From an uncultured Thalassolituus sp. (GTDB lineage: Bacteria > Pseudomonadota > Gammaproteobacteria > Pseudomonadales > Oceanobacteraceae), in contig CAJXIT010000157.1 of assembly GCA_913054055.1 (NCBI GenBank), positions 1 through 8,069 of the forward strand: DNA of 8,069 nucleotides, in the 5' to 3' direction. The position numbers and the translations under genes were made by a program. The notes beneath the pieces are model-generated. The model did not search any database, was not told the origin of the DNA, and saw only the letters and a list, made by a program, of their open reading frames with translations. The first letter of the stretch is position 1. Every line of letters starts with the position of its first letter. Positions 1 to 7,800 of the stretch are shown here, in pieces.

Positions 1-1
1 T

Positions 2-40
2 TTAGCGGCTATTCATGGAAAACCTGAAGAAGACGCATGA
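2..40 (+). CDS. Possible 3' end of an unidentified gene, cut by the window edge
   Basis: One plus-strand frame is open from the left edge to a TGA at 38-40 and would encode the tail LAAIHGKPEEDA. If real, this gene converges on ttrR, with 78 bases between the two stops. Twelve codons are far too few to identify a family, and an open stretch of this length is expected by chance, so this is only a possibility. The other two plus-strand frames hit stops earlier. Confidence 0.2.
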   Translation, partial: LAAIHGKPEEDA

Positions 41-118
41 ATTAATAAGCATATTTCAGGAAAACTCACCAAGATGAGCGGTAATAACCATCATGCAACA
101 GCATCTAGCCATAACGAA

Positions 119-721
119 TTAGTTCAGCAGACCGTAAACATACGCTAATTCAGCCACGGTTTTCGCTGAGAACTTCTTCTGTAAGCTTGCCCTATGCACT
201 TCTACCGTTCTTACCGCGATGCAAAGCTCATCTGCAATTCTTTGGTTTCTTTTACCTTCAATAATCAGGCATAAGATTTCTTTTTCTCTTTGTGTTAAAG
301 AGCGGTAAGCCTCTTCATGTAACGATTTTTCAGCTTTGCTCTGTGAAGCGTTCAAGCCAACCAAAATAGCTTCTGCTAATTCATTGCCCTTCACTGGTTT
401 TTGAAAGAAATTCACAGCACCAGACTGTAAGGCTTCAACCGCCATTGGTACATCACCATGACCAGTCAGATAAATCACTGCAAGCGAGCTATGTTCTGCA
501 ATCAAATATTCATGAACCTGCTGCCCACGCATTAATGGCATTCGACTATCGAGCACCACGCAACCTGCCACCTTAATGTCGGCTGTATTTAGGAAGCTTG
601 GTCCATCTTCATAAGTAGTCACATTAAAGCCGTGTTCTTCAAGTAAGAAACTTAACGAGTCACGGATCGACTCATCATCATCGACCACATATACAGGGAG
701 GGATTTCAGCGCCTCAGACAT
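119..721 (-). CDS. ttrR: TtrR, tetrathionate-responsive response regulator (FixJ/LuxR type)
   Basis: Response regulator of 200 aa that, by family and context, is phosphorylated by TtrS and activates ttrBCA in the cytoplasm. The receiver domain (about residues 8-120) shows the acidic pocket D14-D15-D16, phosphoacceptor D58 in VVLDSRMP, the switch threonine T86 in LTGHGD and K108 in FFQKP. A LuxR/FixJ-type helix-turn-helix follows at about 142-188 (LTQREKEIL, then RTVEVHRASLQKKF). I start at the ATG at 721 because GAGGAA (728-733) lies six bases upstream; a TTG at 739 would add six residues but would place this ribosome site inside the gene. The gene follows ttrS by 50 bases on the same strand, so the two are probably co-transcribed. 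No convincing terminator is visible after its stop. Family assignment is secure; the TtrR name rests on neighbours and overall resemblance. Confidence 0.93.
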   Translation of the reverse strand: MSEALKSLPVYVVDDDESIRDSLSFLLEEHGFNVTTYEDGPSFLNTADIKVAGCVVLDSRMPLMRGQQVHEYLIAEHSSLAVIYLTGHGDVPMAVEALQSGAVNFFQKPVKGNELAEAILVGLNASQSKAEKSLHEEAYRSLTQREKEILCLIIEGKRNQRIADELCIAVRTVEVHRASLQKKFSAKTVAELAYVYGLLN

Positions 722-727
722 AATGCA

Positions 728-733
728 TTCCTC
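728..733 (-). promoter_or_regulatory. Ribosome binding site that decides the ttrR start
   Basis: Read on the minus strand this is GAGGAA, six bases before the ATG at 721-719. It is the only good Shine-Dalgarno match near the 5' end of ttrR and supports the ATG start over the upstream TTG at 739. Confidence 0.7.
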
Positions 734-771
734 TATCAATGATTAAATAACACGGGATAAATGGGCGCGTA

Positions 772-2709
772 TTATGCTGGTAGTATTACTGTCACTATAC
801 AGCCATTTGGCGCATGAGATTCAATTTGGAACTGACCATTGTGATCTTCAATCACATCTTTGCAAATGGCGAGCCCTAACCCCAGTCCATCATTTTTGGT
901 ACTCACAAAGGCTTGGGTGACTTCACTATGAACCTCACCTAACCCCGTTCCATTATCAATGACAGAAAGACACCACTCTGCGTTAGCGTCAGTATCAGTA
1001 TCAGTATCAGTATCAGTATCAGTATGTCGATAATGGCTATGTAACGTAATTTTAGGCTGGTAGCTGACGCCTTGACCTTCCATTAGCTGCTGCTGTGCCA
1101 TACATGCGTCTGTCGCGTTATTAATAACATTGACTATCACTTGCTGTAACCCGACCCGATCAGCATGAACAAGTACTGCTGTACCTTGTGTTTGACTCTC
1201 TAATTGAACGCCATATTTCACCAAGCGAAAGTCGAGCAACTCCAAAGTCTCGGTAATCAGCAACTCGATATCTGTAGCGCTTTTCTCGGATGTACGTTTT
1301 TGGATCATCGTTCTTAATCGCTGAATAATAGCGTCAGCTCGCTCCACTTGCGTTTGTATTTTCTCGAATACAGGCGCTATATCCTCTATAGGCTTATGCT
1401 TGGCAATACGCAGTAAACCGCCTTCACTGTAATTTCGGATAGCCGCGAGTGGCTGATTTATCTCGTGTGCCAAACTGCTGCCTAATTCACCCACAACAGA
1501 CACTCGTTGCGAGTGTTCAAGTAATTCACTTTTTTCTTTTAGACGATGCAATGTCTGCTCAAGCTGTTTTTTACTGCGGCTGAATTTGTATTCCAACCAA
1601 AAGTGATAAGCGTTTAATACAACCACTAGCAGGAAAAATGCCCACGCCCATTGTTGGTTATGCTTAAGCCAGATCAGAGCTTCTTTCCACCAAGGTTGCT
1701 GCAAGGGATGCATATCTAAACCTTGGTACAATTTGTCGATGGATAATAAGCTGGTAGGTGAAGTCCAGCCAGATGCATTTGATGCCATAGCAGCTTCGCT
1801 GTCTTTAGGCATTGATAACAAAAGCTGAGCCATTTGCTTAGCGAGTTGGGTGGAAGCTCGTTCTGTTTTAGCAAAAGACCAGTTCGGATAAAGCTCAGTC
1901 GAAACCTGACAAAGAAAACCGTCCGGTGATTTACTGTTAATGATTCGAAATTGATCCGCAACTAATAAGCCTTCTTGAATCATTTTCTCTACTAAACACA
2001 CTGGAACGACTGCCGCTTCAATATTCCCTTCACGTAGCTGGTACAAGCTGGCATCAATAGGAAAACCAAGGAATTGAACATTAGAGAAAAACTGACTTGG
2101 GTTCATCCCTTGCTCAAACACCTCATAGCGCATGGTTAAGTACCCCCCAAACGCATTATCTGCAACGGCTGCAATCGGCTTTCCATTTAATTGTTCAAGT
2201 GAGATATAAGGTGACAAACGCTTTACAACAAGTGCAGACCCAATGCCATGAGTATTCTTACCGCTCATTTGATATTCAGAGTTATTACTGGTCATGGTCG
2301 CCATCCAAGACAACGCATACTGACGCCCAAGGCGAACAGCCTGACCAGGGTTAGTGATAACAAAATCAACACTAAGATCTTTCACCGCTTCAGCCATTTC
2401 TTGTAGGTTAAATGGCTTTAGAATGAATTGAGTATGCGGAATACGCTCACTTAACCACTCCATAGTAGGCTGCCAACGCTGCTTTGCTGCCAATCGTCCT
2501 CTAATCGCAAGTACCCCTACCTCTACAATTTGAGTGCTATGTTCAGTTTGAATCGATGCCGAAGTCGAAACTGATGTAGATGTAGATGTAGATGTAGAAA
2601 CGATACCCTCGCTATTTTCAGAAGCACCAACCTCGAGAGCAATGAAGCCAGCTAAGCACATAGTGACTACCGAAAAGCGTCGTTGGAATTTACATTTCAC
2701 GGCTTGCAT
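772..2709 (-). CDS. ttrS: TtrS, tetrathionate sensor histidine kinase
   Basis: Inner-membrane sensor kinase of 645 aa. Residues 1-29 look like a signal peptide (KCKFQRRF, a hydrophobic stretch, likely cleavage near VGA-SE). A Ser/Thr repeat follows (38-50), then a PhnD-like periplasmic binding domain at about 61-315, where the TtrS family is known to sense tetrathionate. One membrane segment lies at about 354-373 (WAFFLLVVVLNAYHFWL) and a charged coiled-coil-like linker at about 378-400. The kinase core shows H415 in the H-box LAHEINQPLAAIRNY, the N-box at N530-N531 (VNVINNATDA), the G1 box D585-NGTGLG and the G2 box GLGLGLAIC near 608. All catalytic motifs are intact. Oddities are two in-frame hexanucleotide arrays, giving a TD repeat at 563-574 and an ST repeat near the N-terminus, plus a start codon embedded in a heptanucleotide array. 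M17 is an alternative start but would remove the basic N-region of the signal peptide. Confidence 0.94.
   Translation of the reverse strand: MQAVKCKFQRRFSVVTMCLAGFIALEVGASENSEGIVSTSTSTSTSVSTSASIQTEHSTQIVEVGVLAIRGRLAAKQRWQPTMEWLSERIPHTQFILKPFNLQEMAEAVKDLSVDFVITNPGQAVRLGRQYALSWMATMTSNNSEYQMSGKNTHGIGSALVVKRLSPYISLEQLNGKPIAAVADNAFGGYLTMRYEVFEQGMNPSQFFSNVQFLGFPIDASLYQLREGNIEAAVVPVCLVEKMIQEGLLVADQFRIINSKSPDGFLCQVSTELYPNWSFAKTERASTQLAKQMAQLLLSMPKDSEAAMASNASGWTSPTSLLSIDKLYQGLDMHPLQQPWWKEALIWLKHNQQWAWAFFLLVVVLNAYHFWLEYKFSRSKKQLEQTLHRLKEKSELLEHSQRVSVVGELGSSLAHEINQPLAAIRNYSEGGLLRIAKHKPIEDIAPVFEKIQTQVERADAIIQRLRTMIQKRTSEKSATDIELLITETLELLDFRLVKYGVQLESQTQGTAVLVHADRVGLQQVIVNVINNATDACMAQQQLMEGQGVSYQPKITLHSHYRHTDTDTDTDTDTDANAEWCLSVIDNGTGLGEVHSEVTQAFVSTKNDGLGLGLAICKDVIEDHNGQFQIESHAPNGCIVTVILPA
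989..1024. repeat. Perfect hexanucleotide array (TCAGTA)6 inside ttrS
   Basis: Six perfect copies of TCAGTA on the plus strand. On the coding strand they read alternating ACT and GAT codons, giving six Thr-Asp pairs at TtrS residues 563-574. The array sits in the ATP-binding domain, between the strand ending ITLHSHYRH and the strand AEWCLSVIDNG that leads into the G1 box, so it probably forms a beta-hairpin loop. Gain or loss of units would change loop length without shifting the frame. Confidence 0.97.
2573..2596. repeat. Perfect hexanucleotide array (GATGTA)4 inside ttrS
   Basis: Four perfect copies of GATGTA on the plus strand, followed by a partial GA. On the coding strand they encode alternating Ser and Thr, within the stretch STSTSTSTSVSTS at TtrS residues 38-50. 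The imperfect VSTSAS beyond it looks like decayed older units. This places a low-complexity linker between the signal peptide and the periplasmic sensing domain. Confidence 0.95.
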
Positions 2710-2734
2710 ATCTCATATCTCATATCTCATATCT
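2707..2734. repeat. Perfect heptanucleotide array (CATATCT)4 spanning the ttrS start
   Basis: Four perfect tandem copies of CATATCT, followed by a partial CA. On the minus strand the unit reads AGATATG, so each copy supplies an ATG and a GAGA stretch resembling a weak Shine-Dalgarno. The last ATG (2709-2707) opens ttrS. The upstream ATGs at 2730, 2723 and 2716 open reading frames of 5, 8 and 8 codons that end at 2713, 2697 and 2690. The latter two overlap the ttrS start out of frame. No better ribosome site exists for ttrS. Confidence 0.97.
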
Positions 2735-2820
2735 CAAGTTTCCCACGATTAAACAGGTGGCCAGTATTCGTATGAAATACCTAAGCATTGGGAACCTCCA
2801 CCTTCACTGACGTTCTTTGA

Positions 2821-2826
2821 ATTATG
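2821..2826 (-). promoter_or_regulatory. Candidate -10 element for ttrSR
   Basis: On the minus strand this reads CATAAT, a five-of-six match to TATAAT. The hexamer 17 bases upstream (TTTCTA) is a poor -35 match. Transcription from here would leave an untranslated leader of about 100 bases before ttrS, including the heptanucleotide array. Other weak A+T-rich candidates lie nearby, so this is tentative. Confidence 0.25.
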
Positions 2827-2857
2827 AGCATAACAGCTTGAATTAGAAAACCGTATT

Positions 2858-2871
2858 TTGTTCTAGATCAA
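2858..2871 (+). promoter_or_regulatory. FNR-type binding site upstream of ttrBCA
   Basis: The sequence TTGTTCTAGATCAA matches the FNR consensus TTGAT-N4-ATCAA at nine of ten positions. Its centre (2864.5) lies about 41-43 bases upstream of the transcription start predicted from the downstream -10 element, the usual class II activator position. FNR control of tetrathionate reductase is established in Salmonella. The site lies in the shared divergent region and could also influence ttrSR. Confidence 0.72.
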
Positions 2872-2879
2872 CTTTGATC
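2866..2879. repeat. Perfect 6-bp inverted repeat overlapping the FNR box
   Basis: GATCAA and TTGATC are separated by CT, making a perfect 14-bp palindrome-like site. Its left half is shared with the right half of the FNR box, and its right half overlaps the candidate -35 hexamer TTGATC. It could bind a second dimeric regulator such as TtrR, or simply reflect the overlap of two promoter elements. Confidence 0.5.
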
Positions 2880-2901
2880 GGGGTATGTGGAAAACCACAA
2901 T
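2874..2901 (+). promoter_or_regulatory. Candidate ttrBCA promoter
   Basis: A -35-like TTGATC (2874-2879) and a -10-like CACAAT (2896-2901) are spaced by 16 bases, with a start expected near 2906-2908. Both elements are imperfect, as expected for a promoter that needs an activator, and the FNR box lies just upstream. This would leave an untranslated leader of about 60 bases before ttrB. Confidence 0.45.
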
Positions 2902-2905
2902 ACCC
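2881..2905. repeat. Imperfect inverted repeat at the ttrB promoter/leader boundary
   Basis: Arms GGGTATGTGG (2881-2890) and CCACAATACCC (2895-2905) are complementary over ten pairs apart from one extra base in the right arm, with an AAAA loop. It covers the candidate -10 element. If a transcription factor binds it, TtrR is a candidate; if transcription starts further upstream it could form an RNA hairpin. There is no U-tract, so it is not a typical terminator. Confidence 0.55.
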
Positions 2906-2966
2906 GCTGAAAACGCAAAAATAGACAATGAGCCCAAAGCACAACATACCCATTTATAGGTACAGC

Positions 2967-3779
2967 ATGGACTCATTAAAAAGAAGGTTTTTCAGCCAAT
3001 TTGGCGCCGTCACCGCAGGAGCCGCCCTTATTCCTGTCGTCGGTATTAATACCGCCACAGCCAGTACCGCTATTCGTAATAACAACCAACCCGATCGTAA
3101 AGGTCAAGTGGGGAAACGTTACGCAATGGCGGTTGATCTTCGAAAGTGTGTCGGATGCCAAGCCTGTACTGTCGGCTGTAGTGTAGAAAACCAAGCGCCA
3201 ATTGGGCAATTTAGAACCACAGTCAAACAGTATGAAGTGGCATTAGATGATGGGACAAGCATAAAGCAAGACGTTAAATCGTTCATGCTGCCTCGCCTGT
3301 GTAACCACTGTGACAATGCACCCTGCATTAAAGTTTGCCCTGTTCAAGCCACATTTCAACGTGAAGACGGCATTGTAATGGTAGACAACGAACGCTGTGT
3401 CGCCTGTGCCTATTGTGTTCAAGCTTGTCCTTACGATGCCAGGTTCATCAACCAAGACACCCTAACTGCCGACAAATGTACCTTTTGCGCTCATAGGCTT
3501 GAAGATGGGCTTTTGCCTGCCTGCGTAGAAACGTGTGTAGGTGGCGCTCGCGTTATCGGTGATCTCCATGATCCAAACAGTGAAATTAACCGCCTACTCT
3601 CTGAAAACCAAGAAGACATTAAAGTGTTGAAACCCGAAGAAAACACTCAGCCGCACGTGTTTTATATTGGCATGAATGAACGCTTTATCAGCCATGTAGA
3701 CGCGCAGCCTGCCATCTATGATCCTCAAATTGATACCCAGCAAACTTATGCCCCTCAAAAGAAGGGAGACAACCTATGA
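2967..3779 (+). CDS. ttrB: TtrB, iron-sulfur electron-transfer subunit of tetrathionate reductase
   Basis: Periplasmic ferredoxin-like subunit of 270 aa that passes electrons from TtrC to TtrA. Four cysteine groups bind four [4Fe-4S] clusters: C61-x2-C64-x2-C67-x3-C71, C112-x2-C115-x4-C120-x3-C124P, C144-x2-C147-x2-C150-x3-C154P and C171-x2-C174-x11-C186-x3-C190. The N-terminus MDSLKRRFFSQFGAVTAGAA is a Tat signal. I start at 2967 rather than the in-frame ATG at 2928 because the protein then begins like known TtrB (MDSxKR) and AGGT (2958-2961) lies five bases upstream. The longer form would add 13 residues and has no ribosome site. An unusually direct match to the enterobacterial protein through LPRLCNHCDN, TFQREDGIV and VQACPYDARFIN makes the assignment firm. 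First gene of the operon; its stop overlaps the ttrC start. Confidence 0.96.
   Translation: MDSLKRRFFSQFGAVTAGAALIPVVGINTATASTAIRNNNQPDRKGQVGKRYAMAVDLRKCVGCQACTVGCSVENQAPIGQFRTTVKQYEVALDDGTSIKQDVKSFMLPRLCNHCDNAPCIKVCPVQATFQREDGIVMVDNERCVACAYCVQACPYDARFINQDTLTADKCTFCAHRLEDGLLPACVETCVGGARVIGDLHDPNSEINRLLSENQEDIKVLKPEENTQPHVFYIGMNERFISHVDAQPAIYDPQIDTQQTYAPQKKGDNL
3763..3768 (+). promoter_or_regulatory. Ribosome binding site for ttrC within the end of ttrB
   Basis: AGGGAG lies seven bases before the ttrC ATG at 3776. With the ATGA stop-start overlap (3776-3779), this indicates coupled translation of ttrB and ttrC. Confidence 0.7.
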
Positions 3780-4882
3780 ATATCACCGAAGTTTTAGTCC
3801 CAGCTCAAGAAATTGCTTGGCTTCCGTGGGCCGTTCAATACTTTTTCTATATTGGTTCAGCTTACGCAGCCGCGATTCTATTTTTAATTGCGCTTATTTT
3901 TAAAGATTCCACAAGTCATTTATTTCGCTCATCTTTAGTCGTGATTATGGCGATTGGGGCGATTGTAGGCCCACTTGCATTAACTGGTGACCTTCACCAA
4001 CCAGGTCGAGCATGGCACTTCTACGCTCATTTGACGCCTTGGTCATGGATGTCATTAGGCTCGTTATTCCTGCCATTATTCTCAGGCTTAACGGTGCTCA
4101 CCGCTTGGCTTTACTTGCGTGAAGACATTGCCCAACTGAAGCACAGCGACAATCCTTTTCTCCGTAAGCTTGCGCTCCTTACATTAGGTCAATGGCAAGT
4201 ATCATCTAAGCAATTGCTTATAGTGGCTAGCCTGACGGTCCTTTCTGGCTTATCTATTGCTGTGTATACCGGCGCTGAAATCGCAGTCATTGCGAGCCGT
4301 CCATTATGGAATCAACCAGCTTCACCATTATTGTGGTTCACGACTGCGTTTATCGCTGCCATTGGGTTCACTTTATTGATGTCTGCTTTTCTTCCTTCAT
4401 CAAAAGGGCTTTTCACGGCTTGCGATCTGAAGATCATTAAGAACACAGTCAGCCTTAATGGTGTGCTTGGGGTCATTCTTGTTTCCATTTGGGCGTCTAA
4501 CCATAGCCATTTTTCTTTGTACGAAAATGGTGATTGGGTCATCAACATCACCTCTATGACGGCTGCTCTTTTGGTTTGTATCCTGCTGTCTTTCGCTAGC
4601 GAACAAGTGCTCAATCACCGTGTAGGGCTCGCTCTTATGTCATTCACCTGCTTAGTGTGTGCATGGGTTGTGCGTTGGGTCACTATGATGGAAGTGCAAA
4701 CTATCCCTAGATTTGATGCGGGAGCATTTCCTTATGAGCTCCCAATGGGCAGCGCGGGCTGGCTTGGCATCATAGGAATGTTAGGGCTTTGGCTTGCAAT
4801 GGCACTCTTTGCTTCTGAAGTTATTTCCTTACGTAAAAATGCAGCATCTCACTCTTCACTTTCGCGCACTCCAAACCTGTAA
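3776..4882 (+). CDS. ttrC: TtrC, membrane quinol-oxidising subunit of tetrathionate reductase
   Basis: Integral membrane protein of 368 aa, NrfD/PsrC-like, which anchors the enzyme and takes electrons from quinol for TtrB. Nine hydrophobic segments are visible at about 20-41, 50-70, 90-115, 146-172, 184-206, 222-243, 252-275, 281-303 and 329-353, matching the nine helices known for TtrC. The conserved-looking stretch GPLALTGDLHQPGRAWHFYAHLTPWSWMSLGS after the second segment is typical of this family's quinol-site region. No signal peptide or cysteine cluster is present. It starts in an ATGA overlap with ttrB and ends 13 bases before ttrA, so the three genes form one transcription unit. Sequence in this subunit is the least conserved of the three, and naming relies partly on position. 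Confidence 0.93.
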   Translation: MNITEVLVPAQEIAWLPWAVQYFFYIGSAYAAAILFLIALIFKDSTSHLFRSSLVVIMAIGAIVGPLALTGDLHQPGRAWHFYAHLTPWSWMSLGSLFLPLFSGLTVLTAWLYLREDIAQLKHSDNPFLRKLALLTLGQWQVSSKQLLIVASLTVLSGLSIAVYTGAEIAVIASRPLWNQPASPLLWFTTAFIAAIGFTLLMSAFLPSSKGLFTACDLKIIKNTVSLNGVLGVILVSIWASNHSHFSLYENGDWVINITSMTAALLVCILLSFASEQVLNHRVGLALMSFTCLVCAWVVRWVTMMEVQTIPRFDAGAFPYELPMGSAGWLGIIGMLGLWLAMALFASEVISLRKNAASHSSLSRTPNL

Positions 4883-4884
4883 TT

Positions 4885-4890
4885 AAGGAA
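4885..4890 (+). promoter_or_regulatory. Ribosome binding site for ttrA
   Basis: AAGGAA begins two bases after the ttrC stop and lies five bases before the ttrA ATG at 4896. It is a strong site and fixes the ttrA start. Confidence 0.7.
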
Positions 4891-4895
4891 TCATT

Positions 4896-7800
4896 ATGGA
4901 TAACAAACGTCGTCAATTTTTAAAAACAGGTCTTGCTGCAGGCGGTGTCGGTGCGTTTGCTGCGGGCTACGCAACCACAACTAAACACATGGTTCACGGA
5001 GTTGTAGAAGGTACTGCGGGGAATAAAACTCAGCACATTCATCACGGTAACTCGTTAGAAACTGAATACAAAGTAGATGAGAAAGGTAAAATCACACCTA
5101 ACCCCAATCAGCGCGTTGCCCCTTCTATGTGCTTTGGTTGCTGGACTCTATGTGGGTTACGCGTTCGTATTGATAACCGCAGTGATGAAATACTTCGTAT
5201 TTCAGGTAACCCATACCACCCGCTTTCTAGTGATCAACAAATACCGTTTGAAACCCCAGTAAAAGACGCTTACATCAGCATGTCTGGTGAAGCGGGTTTA
5301 CAAGGAAGATCAACCGCTTGCGCTCGTGGTAACGGGATGCTTGAGATACAAAACAGCCCTTATCGTATCACTCAACCTTTAAAACGAGTGGGTAAGCGTG
5401 GTGAAGGTAAATGGGAACCAATTAGCTACGAGCAATTGATTAAGGAAGTCACGGAAGGTGGCAACCTATTTGGTGAAGGAGAAGTCGAAGGTTTACGCTC
5501 TATCAGAGACATTAAAACGCCCCTAGACCCAAATAACCCTGAATACGGACCAAAATCCAACCAATTGTTGGTGACGAACGCCGGTAATGAAGGACGTGAT
5601 GACATATTAAAGCGCTTTGCTTTTAACAGCTACGGCACTCGTAATTTCGGACACCACGGCTCCTATTGCGGTTATGCATTTCGCGCAGGCTCTGGCGCAT
5701 TAATGAATGACTTAAATAAGTTCGCACACCTAAAACCTGACTTAAACAATGCTGAGTTTGTGCTGTTCATTGGCATGTCACCAGCTCAAGCGGGGAACCC
5801 ATTTAAACGTCAAGCTCGCCAATTAGCTGAAGCTCGCACCAATGGTCAGTTAAATTACACCATTGTCACGCCAAGCTTACCTGCTGGTTCATCAAGCCTT
5901 GCCGCAGGTGATAATAACAACTGGTTACCGATCAAACCGGGGACGGATTCAGCCCTAGTGCTTGGGATGATTCAATGGATCATAGAAAACCAACGCTATA
6001 ACCATAATTTCCTCTCTCGCCCAAGCTCACAAGCCATGAAGAAAGCGGGAACCGCTCATTGGTGTAACGCGAGTCACTTAATCATCAGTGATGAAAAGCA
6101 CCCGGGTAATGGTCGCATGCTCCGTGCATCTGATATTGGCTTGGCTTATGCGGGTGAAGCGCAATCAGACAGTGATGCTTTTGTCGTCATAAATAGCGAA
6201 AATTCAGAAGCAGAACAGCACACAAGTGTGGATGAAGCACTCTTATTTGTAGACCGAGATGTGATCATTAATGGTGAAGTCGTTCGCGTTAAATCGTCTT
6301 TACAACGCCTAAAAGAGGAAGCGTTCAAATACAGCTTAGCTTTCTACAGCCAGCAATGTGATATTGCGGAAGATAAAATCATAGCGTTAGCTCAACGCTT
6401 TACCAGTCATGGCACTAAAGCGGTTGTTGATACACATGGTGGCAATATGCACACTAATGGTTTCTACAATTCTTTCTCTATTTTGATGCTGAACGCGCTT
6501 GTAGGAAACATAAACTCTAAAGGGGGAGCAATGGCGAAAGCCGGAGGTTATCCAACTTCTGCCGCTGGTCCTCGTTACGATTTCACTCAATTCGATGGCA
6601 AAACCAAGCCTAAAGGTATTTTCCTTTCGCGAAGTAAATTCCCTTATCACAAAACCAGCGAATACAAACGTCGTGTTGCTGCGGGTGAATCCCCTTACCC
6701 AACGCGTGCACCTTGGTACCCTATTTCAGCACCGCTATTAACCGAGCATTTATCTGCTGCAATAGATGGCTATCCATATAGAGCGAAAGCATGGATCAAC
6801 CACATGGCGAACCCGCTCTATGGCGTACCGGGGTTAGATAATTTACTAAGCAATAAACTTAAAGATCCCAAACAGCTTGGGTTAATCATTTCGATTGATG
6901 CGTTCATCAATGAAACCACCGCACTTTCCGATTACTTAGTGCCTGATACCGTTACCTACGAAAGCTGGGGGATGGCTGTGCCTTGGCATGGAGTAGCAAC
7001 CAAAGCCGTCACTGCTCGCTGGCCAATTGTGGAACCTAAGACATCAAAAACAAAAGATGGTCGTGCCATTAACTTAGAGAACTTCTTTATTGATGTGGCA
7101 AAAGAGCTGAACTTGGGTGGCTTTGGTGACAAGGCGATTAAAGACCACAATGGTAACTGGCATGGCATTCATAACGCTGAAGATTTCTACCTTCGCTCTG
7201 CCGCAAACCTTGCCTTTGTAAAAGGCGGTGTACCCAATGTAGATGCAGAAGACATAGTGTGGTCTGGGTTAGAACGCTTAATGCCTGCGATGCAAAAGAC
7301 ACTCACCCCTGATGAAATGCTTAAAGTGGCGTATATTTTTGCCAGAGGTGGTCGATTCCAAGATGCAACGCAAGCTTATAACGATAATCAAATGACGAAT
7401 AAATGGATGAAACCGTTATCGATTTGGAATGAAAAGCTAGGGACATCTCGCAATACCATGACGGGCGAATTATATACTGGTTGCCCAACTTGGCACCCTC
7501 AGAAGTTGTCAGATGGTACGCCACTCGAAAAGAAATATCCGACAAGTGATTGGCCATTTACCTTAACCAACTTCAAGTCGAATATTCACAGCGCCGTGTC
7601 TAACCTTTCTCCTCGCTTAGAATCGATTAAAGGCATCAACCCTGTGTATATCCACCCTCAAGATGCTCAGTCGTCAGGTATCAAAACTGGTGACGTGTTT
7701 ATTATTGAAACGCCAAGTGCTTCAACCAAAGCATTAGCCATGATTGTTGAAGGCATTAAACCAGGCACTCTTGGTTTTGAACATGGTTTTGGGCACAAAG

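Noticed and set aside
41..118. Possible terminator after ttrR
   Set aside because: Only a four-base stem (ATGC-AACA-GCAT) is visible, with no T-run on either strand.
722..739. In-frame TTG start for ttrR adding six residues
   Set aside because: The Shine-Dalgarno GAGGAA at 728-733 lies inside this extension and is well placed for the ATG at 721, where the protein also begins like other response regulators.
989..1024. CRISPR or other dispersed-repeat array
   Set aside because: The repeats in this window are direct head-to-tail microsatellites without spacers, so they are not CRISPR arrays or mobile-element ends.
2097..2354. 85-codon open frame on the plus strand opposite ttrS
   Set aside because: It lies entirely within the strongly supported ttrS gene on the other strand and shows no recognisable domain, so it is a shadow frame.
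2764..2780. Short inverted repeat GTATT...AATAC in the divergent region
   Set aside because: Five-base arms with a seven-base gap occur often by chance in A+T-rich DNA, and nothing else supports a regulator site here.
2928..2966. Earlier ATG for ttrB adding 13 residues (MSPKHNIPIYRYS)
   Set aside because: There is no ribosome site before 2928, and the extension would push the Tat motif away from the N-terminus, whereas the start at 2967 matches the known MDSxKR beginning of TtrB.
4312..4618. Minus-strand open frames of 100 and 72 codons opposite ttrC
   Set aside because: They overlap each other and a complete nine-helix membrane gene, with no family resemblance or plausible translation signals.
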